A DNA stretch of 64,000 nucleotides from Bacteroides_D sp963546395 (GTDB taxonomy: Bacteria > Bacteroidota > Bacteroidia > Bacteroidales > CAJPTX01). Positions 42,115 through 48,752 of the stretch are shown here, piece by piece (positions within the stretch are counted from its first letter, which is position 1; the number at the start of each line of letters is the position of its first letter). The position numbers and the translations under genes are program-made. The notes under the pieces are model-generated. The model saw only the letters and a program-made list of their open reading frames with translations. It was not told the origin of the DNA and did not search any database. Location of the stretch: NCBI GenBank assembly GCA_963546395.1, contig CAUUMS010000001.1, positions 124,001 to 188,000 on the forward strand, in the 5' to 3' direction.

Positions 42115-42372
42115 CTACCCACGATTAGTACCCGCATTTTGCGCCACCACCTCCTTCACCTCGGGCACATCGCGCATGATCGCCTCGCGGATGCCGTTGT
42201 TGAGCGTCATGTGGTTGTACCGGCACGCATCGCAGGCCCCTAGCAGCCGCACGCACACCACCATGTCGTCAGAGACGCTCTCCAGCACGACATCACCCCC
42301 ATCATTCAGCAGGTAGGGGCGTATGCTCGCAAGGGTGGCCTGTATCCTCTCTATAATCTCCGGGCTGGGCAT
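42115..42372 (-). CDS. NifU C-terminal-domain protein (Fe-S scaffold)
   Basis: 85 residues, a single NifU-like domain with the CxxC motif LLGACDACRYNHMTL (Cys47, Cys50). Such proteins hold a [4Fe-4S] cluster between two subunits and pass it on. The gene follows the Mrp-like ATPase by 31 bp, a common pairing in Fe-S cluster delivery. Confidence 0.93.
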   Translation of the reverse strand: MPSPEIIERIQATLASIRPYLLNDGGDVVLESVSDDMVVCVRLLGACDACRYNHMTLNNGIREAIMRDVPEVKEVVAQNAGTNRG

Positions 42373-42403
42373 ACGGCTAGGGGTTTAGGTGATACAATGG
42401 GTC

Positions 42404-43477
42404 TCAAAAGCTCGTGGGTGCGTAGGCATCCACCTGTGCCACCAGCGCATCGGCCAGCGTATCGAAGGCACTCGCCACGGGGGACGAATCGGCGGCCACG
42501 GGACACCCGAAGTCGCCCGCCTCACGAATGGACTGCACGATGGGGATTTGCCCCAGCAGCGGCACCTGATGCTCTTGCGCCAGCTGCGCAGCCCCGTCCC
42601 GACCGAAGATGTAGTAGCGGTGGCCCGGCAGTTCGGCCGGCTCAAACCACGCCATATTCTCCACCACCCCCAGCACGGGGATGTTAAGCTGCGGGCTGGC
42701 GAACATGCTGATAGCCTTCTCCGCGTCGGCCAGCGCCACGCGCTGCGGCGTGGTGACAATGATCGCCCCGTCGAGCTTCAGATCCTGCGTCACCGTCAGG
42801 TGAATATCGCTCGTGCCAGGCGGCATGTCGATGAGCAGGAAATCGAGCGGCCCCCACAGGCCCATGGTCACGAGCTGCTTGAGTGCATTGGAGGCCATTG
42901 GGCCTCGCCAGATGAGCGCATCGGAGGGGTTGACGAAGAAGCCCATCGACAGCATCTTCACGCCGTAGGCCTCCACGGGATGTATCAGATCCACCTCCCC
43001 CTCTTTGGTCGCCTGGGGCTTCTCGTCCGTGACCCCGAGCATGATCGGCATGCTGGGGCCGAATACGTCGGCATCGAGGATGGCCGTGTGCCACCCCTTG
43101 CGGGCCAGAGCCACCGCCAGGTTCACCGTGACGGTGGACTTCCCCACCCCGCCCTTCCCCGAGGCGACGGCCACGATGTGGCGTACCCGATCGACCCCAC
43201 CGGCCGTCGGCACCTTGGGCTTCTCCACCTGCGCAGGGTTCTCCACCCGGATGTCGAGCGTCACCCCCGGGAACTGCGACTCCAGCACCCGGCGCGATGC
43301 GCGCGCGAGCGACTGGCCAAATGGGTCGTTCCCCGCCAGGAGGCGCAGGGTGAAGGCGATGCGATCGGCCTCGCACTCCAGGCCCGACACCATGCCCAGC
43401 GACACGATGTCGCGCTTCAGCTCTGGGTGTCTCACCGCCGAGAGCAGCTCGGTGATGTGCGATAGCGTGGGCTCCAT
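42404..43477 (-). CDS. Mrp/ApbC-type P-loop ATPase (Fe-S carrier)
   Basis: 357 residues. An N-terminal MIP18/DUF59-like domain (about 1-85) precedes the deviant Walker A GKGGVGKST (107-115), ILDADVFGPSMPIML, DFLLIDMPPGTSD and VTTPQRVALADAEKA. At the place where ApbC proteins carry CxxC after ENM, this one reads ENMAWFEPAELPGHRYYIFG with no Cys. How it holds an Fe-S cluster is therefore unclear; this seems common in Bacteroidota. Operon: ridA, this gene, nifU-like, LysM glucosaminidase. Confidence 0.94.
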   Translation of the reverse strand: MEPTLSHITELLSAVRHPELKRDIVSLGMVSGLECEADRIAFTLRLLAGNDPFGQSLARASRRVLESQFPGVTLDIRVENPAQVEKPKVPTAGGVDRVRHIVAVASGKGGVGKSTVTVNLAVALARKGWHTAILDADVFGPSMPIMLGVTDEKPQATKEGEVDLIHPVEAYGVKMLSMGFFVNPSDALIWRGPMASNALKQLVTMGLWGPLDFLLIDMPPGTSDIHLTVTQDLKLDGAIIVTTPQRVALADAEKAISMFASPQLNIPVLGVVENMAWFEPAELPGHRYYIFGRDGAAQLAQEHQVPLLGQIPIVQSIREAGDFGCPVAADSSPVASAFDTLADALVAQVDAYAPTSF

Positions 43478-43517
43478 GCTCTACGTTGTCCCCGTGATTT
43501 GCGTGCGCGGGCTACCT

Positions 43518-43895
43518 TTATCGGGCCGCCACCGCCTCAATTTCCACCAGCACCCCCAGCGGCAGACGTACCACCCCGTAGGCCGCCCGGGCCGGCATAT
43601 CGGCCGTGAAGTAGCGGCTGTACACCTCGTTCATGGCCCCGAAGTTGTCCATATCGCTCAGCAGGCAGGTCGTCTTCACCACGTTAGAGTAGTCGAGCCC
43701 CACCTCGCGCAGGATGGCGCCCAGGTTCTCCAGCACCTGCTTCGCCTGCTCCTGTATGCCCCCCTCTACCACGCGACCGGTGGCGGGGTTGACCGGGATC
43801 TGGCCCGAGACGAAGATGATTCCGTTCACTTCCACCGCCTGGCTGTAGGGCCCCACCGCCGCGGGAGCATTTGAGGTATTGATTATGCGCTTCAT
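43518..43895 (-). CDS. ridA: RidA family enamine/imine deaminase
   Basis: 125 residues from ATG 43895 (MKRIINTSNAPAAVGPYSQA). Signature pieces: SGQIPVNPATG, QAKQVLENLGAILREVG, VVKTTCLLSDMDNF, and the substrate Arg region MPARAAYGVVRLPLGVLVEI. It hydrolyses reactive 2-aminoacrylate formed by PLP enzymes. First gene of the operon from the promoter at 43975-43982; mrp follows 40 bp on. Confidence 0.96.
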   Translation of the reverse strand: MKRIINTSNAPAAVGPYSQAVEVNGIIFVSGQIPVNPATGRVVEGGIQEQAKQVLENLGAILREVGLDYSNVVKTTCLLSDMDNFGAMNEVYSRYFTADMPARAAYGVVRLPLGVLVEIEAVAAR

Positions 43896-43974
43896 CGCTT
43901 GATAATGTGAATCGTACAGAGATGATCCGCCTCGGCAAACACCCCCATTGGAGCACTTGCCGACGGAACAGCAG

Positions 43975-43982
43975 CAAAGGTA
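43975..43982 (-). promoter_or_regulatory. -7 element TACCTTTG of the ridA operon
   Basis: TACCTTTG on the minus strand, 79 nt before ATG 43895. Confidence 0.7.
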
Positions 43983-44057
43983 ACGATTGTTTCCAAATAA
44001 GGGGTAAAAGCCCCGATCCTGCGCCACCCACAGGGGCACGTCGTAGCAAGAACGTAG

Positions 44058-44092
44058 CAACTCCCAATTTCCCCGCCCAAATACGGACTTGG
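44058..44092 (-). repeat. Dispersed palindromic intergenic repeat, copy C
   Basis: CAACTCCCAATTT, CCCCGCCC spacer, AAATACGGACTTGG. Midway between the divergent promoters at 43975-43982 and 44165-44172 (75 and 72 bp away). Preceded by CGTAGCAA motifs as in copy A. Confidence 0.75.
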
Positions 44093-44164
44093 TGGGTAGA
44101 TGGTGCGACGAGGCCTGGGCGCATGATCCGCGGAAAGAGGGGGCCAATGGCGGCGAATATGTAT

Positions 44165-44172
44165 TAACTTTG
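44165..44172 (+). promoter_or_regulatory. -7 element TAACTTTG of the SpoIIE-type gene
   Basis: TAACTTTG 116 nt before ATG 44289; gives a long leader in which I see no riboswitch. Confidence 0.6.
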
Positions 44173-44288
44173 CCACAGCGTTGGTAGTCCCCGGAGTCGA
44201 ATCCTCACGCAAGTGTACAGGCAGGCTCTCCGGGCGCAGACAGGGTCTACGTCCGGGCGCAGGGGGCAAGGTGCCAGCAGGTAAACCG

Positions 44289-46229
44289 ATGCACGTGACA
44301 CGACAACGACACATACACTCGCTCGCCTGGCTCATAGCGTGCCTGCTGTGGGGATCGCTCGCCGTGGGGCAGCCGGCCGAGGTGCCATACACGCGCAACG
44401 AGCTGGCCACCATCGCCGAGAACGATAGCCTGATTGCCGTGCACACGGCCCAGGGGCACCTGCGCGAAGCCTGCATATGCCTGGACAACAACGCCATGCT
44501 CTTCTGGCGGCACAATCAGCTGCAGCGGGCGGTAGACTACTTTGAGCGTTCGCTCGAGGGCAACCGCAAGCTCGACAACCAGAATGGCATCGCGGGCATC
44601 AACAGCAACCTCGCCTTCATCTACGCCGACATGGAGCAGTACGAGAAGGCCTACGAGTACTTCGAGCTGACGCTGGCGGTGCGTCGCCTCTCGGGTCGGC
44701 CCGAGAGCGTGGTCTCGGCGCTGGTGAATGAGTCGGTGGTGCTCAACCAGCTCAAGCGTTATGAGCTTTCGCTCAGCAAGCTGGAGGAGGCCCTGCGCTA
44801 CACCCGCGAGATGAATGACGAGAAGGAGATGCGCAGCGTGTACGGGATGCTCTGCGAGACCTATCAGAAGATGGGCAACGTGGAGAAGGCCCTGTACTAC
44901 TACAGCTACTACAAGACGTTCAACGACTACGTGTCGCAGAAGCAGGTGGACGAGGCCGAGATGGCACTAGAGCGGCAGCAGCTGGCCGAGATGAACCTGC
45001 GTCTCCAGAACGAGAGTAAGGAGCTGGAGCTGGAGCGGCAGCGGTTTCAGATTCAGACCCAGCGGCAGCATCTCTCGCAGATGAGCGAGGAGCAGCGGCA
45101 GTTGCTGGATTCGCTCTCGGCGCAGGAGATGGCCTACCAGCTGCTAGAGGCTCGCAGCGCTCGGCAGCAGCTACAGTATGAGCTGCTACAGGCGCGGGCC
45201 AAGACGGGGCGTTACACGCTGCTAGCCATCCTCACCCTGGGGGTGTCGCTGATTGTGGTGCTGGCCGTGGTGCTGGCGGCTCTCAAGCGGGCGCGGCAGC
45301 GCAACGTGGCCCTCTGGGAGAGCAATGAGCAGGTACGCGCCCAGTCCATCCGCATCAACGAGCAGAACTTGCAGCTGCGGGAGCAGAACAACACCATCGC
45401 CCAGAAGAATCAGGAGGTGCTCGCAAGCATTCGCTACTCCAAGCAGATACAGGATGCCGTAATGTGTCACAGCATGTCGCTGCACGACCTGTTTGATGAG
45501 GCGTTCCATTTCGATCGTCCCTACGCCATCGTCTCGGGCGATTTCCACTACTTCCGCCTGATGCCCAACGGCCATAAGCTGGTGGTGGCGGGCGACTGCA
45601 CGGGCCATGGTGTGCCCGGGGCCTTCCTGACCATCCTGGCTATCACCGCGCTCGACCACGCGGTGTTCGACCTGAAGCTGACGAGCTGCTGCGCCATCCT
45701 CGATGCGCTCGATGAGTCATTCAGCGACCTCAACGCCAAGCGTAACGTGGCCAACCACTCCATGGATGCGTGCGTGTGCATCGTGAAGGAGGATGAGCAG
45801 GAGATAGAATTTGCCGGGGCCCGCAACGGTATGCTGGTGGTGCAAAATGGGGAGAGCCGCTACATCAAGGGGTCGCTATCGATGCTGGGGCAGATGTACG
45901 CCTCGTATCCCCCCACCCCCAGCTCGTTCCACAGCGTGCACATTCCCATTGAGCCCGGCATGTGGTGCTACCTGTGCTCCGACGGCATCAACGATCAGTT
46001 CAACGAGCAGGGCGAGAAGTTCTCGAGCCGGCGGCTACGCCAGGTGCTCAGCGCCAACGCCCAGGAGACGGGCCCGGTGCAGTACGACCGTCTCGTGGAG
46101 GCCGTGGTGGCCTGGCAGGGCAATTGCGAGCAGGTGGATGACATGCTCGTGGTGGGGTTCCGCGTGGGGACACGCACGGCGCAGCCGTCAGATGCCACCA
46201 GCGATACGGCCGCCGAGAAGGTGGCATAG
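44289..46229 (+). CDS. TPR-containing SpoIIE/PP2C-type phosphatase
   Basis: 646 residues from ATG 44289 (MHVTRQRHIHSLAWLIACLL). After the signal peptide come about five TPR-like repeats (about 40-215: AVDYFERSLEGNRKL, AYEYFELTLAVRRL, SLSKLEEALRYTREM, ALYYYSYYKTFNDY). Then there is a Gln/Glu-rich coiled coil, one membrane span at about 308-331, another coiled coil, and a SpoIIE phosphatase domain (about 410-635). The metal-binding Asp residues are in SGDFHY, AGDCTGHGVPGAF and VDDMLVVGFR. The layout suggests a periplasmic sensor and a cytoplasmic Ser/Thr phosphatase, as in partner-switching or T9SS-linked signalling in Bacteroidota; the target is unknown. Confidence 0.92.
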   Translation: MHVTRQRHIHSLAWLIACLLWGSLAVGQPAEVPYTRNELATIAENDSLIAVHTAQGHLREACICLDNNAMLFWRHNQLQRAVDYFERSLEGNRKLDNQNGIAGINSNLAFIYADMEQYEKAYEYFELTLAVRRLSGRPESVVSALVNESVVLNQLKRYELSLSKLEEALRYTREMNDEKEMRSVYGMLCETYQKMGNVEKALYYYSYYKTFNDYVSQKQVDEAEMALERQQLAEMNLRLQNESKELELERQRFQIQTQRQHLSQMSEEQRQLLDSLSAQEMAYQLLEARSARQQLQYELLQARAKTGRYTLLAILTLGVSLIVVLAVVLAALKRARQRNVALWESNEQVRAQSIRINEQNLQLREQNNTIAQKNQEVLASIRYSKQIQDAVMCHSMSLHDLFDEAFHFDRPYAIVSGDFHYFRLMPNGHKLVVAGDCTGHGVPGAFLTILAITALDHAVFDLKLTSCCAILDALDESFSDLNAKRNVANHSMDACVCIVKEDEQEIEFAGARNGMLVVQNGESRYIKGSLSMLGQMYASYPPTPSSFHSVHIPIEPGMWCYLCSDGINDQFNEQGEKFSSRRLRQVLSANAQETGPVQYDRLVEAVVAWQGNCEQVDDMLVVGFRVGTRTAQPSDATSDTAAEKVA

Positions 46230-46339
46230 GCACACGGTGCGAAACCCACACGCGGCGCAGCCCGTAAACTGCCTACAAATCGCCGCACCCCTGCGCTACT
46301 CCACCGCGCAAGGTGCTAATCCCGCATAAGAAGAATACC

Positions 46340-48118
46340 ATGAGAAGGACATTGACGATAGGTCTACTGGTGTTGGCGTTGATCCCGCTGCGCGGGGCTA
46401 TGCGGGGGGCGCAGGCCCAGGAGCTGCCCCCGCTGGGGCAAAATGTGTGGCATGTGGACTCGGCCAGCGGCCGGGTGTACTGGAATCGGCACCGGCCCAT
46501 CTATCTGAACATCAGCCCTACACCCAACGGGGCCGATGGGATCACGCTCAAGAGCCAATCGATGCCCCAATGGTCGTGCCCCTTCTATCTAGACACCGAG
46601 GGCATCAACTACCTGCGCACGCGCTGGGCGGTGGATACGGCGACGCGTAAGGCTGTGCAGCCGCAGCGCGAGGTGCTGTGGGAGGTGTACTCCGACGGGA
46701 ATGCCCCCACCACCACCACGAAGTACCTGGAGGCTTCGCAAGCCCCGGGCAAGGGTACCGTGCTGGGGGGCAAAAGCCGTGTGGTGCTGACGAGTCGGGA
46801 TGCGCTCAGCGGGGTAGCCGCCACCTACTACAGCCTCAACGGGGGCCCCTTCCAGCTCTTCGGGGGTGAGATCCCACTTGGTCGGGAGGGGAGCAACGAG
46901 CTCCGCTACTTCTCCGACGACCGGGTGGGTAACCGCGAGCCGATACGCACGGCGAAGTTCGTGCTCGACCTCAAGCCTCCCACCACGCGCTGCCTGGTGA
47001 CGGGTATCCATCTAGCCAATAACACGCTGGCGAAGCACTCGGTGATTACGCTACAGGCCACCGATGACTTCTCGGGAGTGGTACGCATGCGCTACCGCAT
47101 CGACAGCGGTGCGTGGGTGAACTACGCCCCCAAGTCGACCATCTCCTTACAGCGGGTGGGCGATGGGCACCACGTGCTCCACTTCAAGAGCTGGGATTAC
47201 GCCGGCAATGAGGAGGAGACGCAGGAGTTCCGCTTCTTCCTGGATGAGACGGCCCCCATCACCATCTCCGACGTGCTTGGTGACAAGTTCATTGTGGACG
47301 GTAAGACGTTCTTCTCGGGCCGCACGAAGATGAAAATCACGGCCGTAGATAACCATGCAGGGGTGAAGGAGGTGTTCTACTCGGTGGATGGCGGGCCCTT
47401 CCAGCCGTACAAGGAGCCCTTCTACATGCCAAACGCCATGGGGTGGCACGTGGTGAAGTACTACTCGATTGACAGCACTGAGAATCGCACCACGGGGCCC
47501 AACGCCGATCGCTACTACGAGTACCGCATGAAGATGGACCGCGTGTACGTGGATCTGGCTGGGCCCAAGCTGTCGCACCAGGTCTCGGGCGAGCGTTTCG
47601 TGCGCCACGATTCGGTGTTCGTATCCCCCCGATCGCAGATTACCCTGGCAGGGAAGGACTACGAGTCGGGCTTCAAGCGTCTGAGCTACTCGCTGGATGG
47701 CGACAAGTGGGAGCGCGACTACGAGGGGCCGTTCGACCTGAGCGGGCTCGCCTCGGGTGAGCACCAGGTGGAGTTCTTCGGGTATGACAACGTGGAGAAC
47801 CGCAACGTGTCGCAGTTCCGGTTTATCCTCGACAAGGAGGCGCCCCGCATGTCCTACAGCCTGAGCGTGGCCCCATACAAGCACGGGGAGGCTGAGCAGC
47901 GTGAGCCTGTGTACCCGGTGGATGCCGAGGTGTACCTCACCGCGCAGGATAACATGACGGGGGTACGTCTGCTACAGTGCTCGCTAAACGGGCAGCCGCT
48001 GATGAACTACACCAAGCCGCTCCGCGGACTGGTGCGCGGGCAGAACAGCCTCCAGCTACGAGCCGTCGACATGGTGGGCAACGTGCGCGAGGAGACGCAC
48101 ACCTTCAATGCGCGCTAA
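46340..48118 (+). CDS. OmpL47-type Ig-repeat surface protein
   Basis: 592 residues from ATG 46340 (MRRTLTIGLLVLALIPLRGA) with a signal peptide. It contains about five Ig-like repeats of the OmpL47 kind, each with a core such as YSLNGGPFQLF, YRIDSGAWVNY, YSVDGGPFQPY, YSLDGDKWERDYEGPF or CSLNGQPLMNY, preceded by an SGV-type turn and followed by an H-x-V-x-(F/Y) strand and a DxxGN turn. The N-terminal 110 residues differ from the repeats. No T9SS sorting domain or lipobox is seen. It follows the SpoIIE-type gene by 110 bp and may share its transcript. Confidence 0.88.
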   Translation: MRRTLTIGLLVLALIPLRGAMRGAQAQELPPLGQNVWHVDSASGRVYWNRHRPIYLNISPTPNGADGITLKSQSMPQWSCPFYLDTEGINYLRTRWAVDTATRKAVQPQREVLWEVYSDGNAPTTTTKYLEASQAPGKGTVLGGKSRVVLTSRDALSGVAATYYSLNGGPFQLFGGEIPLGREGSNELRYFSDDRVGNREPIRTAKFVLDLKPPTTRCLVTGIHLANNTLAKHSVITLQATDDFSGVVRMRYRIDSGAWVNYAPKSTISLQRVGDGHHVLHFKSWDYAGNEEETQEFRFFLDETAPITISDVLGDKFIVDGKTFFSGRTKMKITAVDNHAGVKEVFYSVDGGPFQPYKEPFYMPNAMGWHVVKYYSIDSTENRTTGPNADRYYEYRMKMDRVYVDLAGPKLSHQVSGERFVRHDSVFVSPRSQITLAGKDYESGFKRLSYSLDGDKWERDYEGPFDLSGLASGEHQVEFFGYDNVENRNVSQFRFILDKEAPRMSYSLSVAPYKHGEAEQREPVYPVDAEVYLTAQDNMTGVRLLQCSLNGQPLMNYTKPLRGLVRGQNSLQLRAVDMVGNVREETHTFNAR

Positions 48119-48705
48119 GCGGCCACCAATGCCCCGCTAGTAGGGCAAAGCCCAACAGGCCGGCGCAGAGGACGACGAGAGAGACGATCTCACCGCCAGC
48201 CATCACCCCACGAGTGACATGCTAGAGGTGGGGTGCAGGGTGCTATGCCCGTGGGTTCGATGAGCAGGCCGCAAGAGAGAGGTTGGCCAGGGCATCACGG
48301 GGTACGCAAGCCATGCACTGGGTGCGGCCCTATGGGTTGCCCAGAGGAGCATGCGTAGGAGCTGCTGGCACGCACAGGCATCATGCCCCATGTAAGCTGC
48401 ACAATGCGGGCCCGTGCATCCACACCGCCACGGGGTGAGGCTACGCATGCCGGCACTCAGGGAAGAGGTTGGCAGATGGCATTGCGCTAGCACTCCCTAG
48501 GGGACTGAATCCGGGCACGATCTCCGGCACTGCACGGGCGACAGGATGGATGGCCTGAAGGGGTCATGGCGACAAGGGTTGCAGGCCCTTCACGGCATGT
48601 GCAGGCCGAGGGTACATGCGCCGGCAGGGTATACGTCCGCATCTGCCGATGCGCCGTGGGGAAAAGAACATGCGCATTTTGACGAATTGTCCGCCAATTA
48701 TTGCG
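48119..48705. other. 587-bp stretch without supported gene
   Basis: Frames here are not convincing: compositional shadows, no promoter before them, and no family resemblance. I see no tRNA, clear hairpin terminator or repeat. It may hold the 3' region of the preceding transcript and the distal promoter region of the M16 peptidase gene. Confidence 0.5.
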
Positions 48706-48713
48706 TAGCTTTG
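48706..48713 (+). promoter_or_regulatory. -7 element TAGCTTTG of the M16 peptidase gene
   Basis: TAGCTTTG 39 nt before ATG 48753, with TTTTG about 24 nt further upstream as a possible -33 element. It excludes the longer frame from 48546. Confidence 0.7.
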
Positions 48714-48752
48714 CCACTCGTACGGTACACCATCAAAAACAACGCAGAATCG

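Noticed and set aside
44185..44260. tRNA-like T-arm sequence GGAGTCGAATCC
   Set aside because: No matching acceptor, D or anticodon stems around it; no cloverleaf can be drawn.
48203..48493. Minus-strand frame of 96 codons in the intergenic region
   Set aside because: Cys/His/Trp-rich random-looking sequence, no promoter and no recognisable family.
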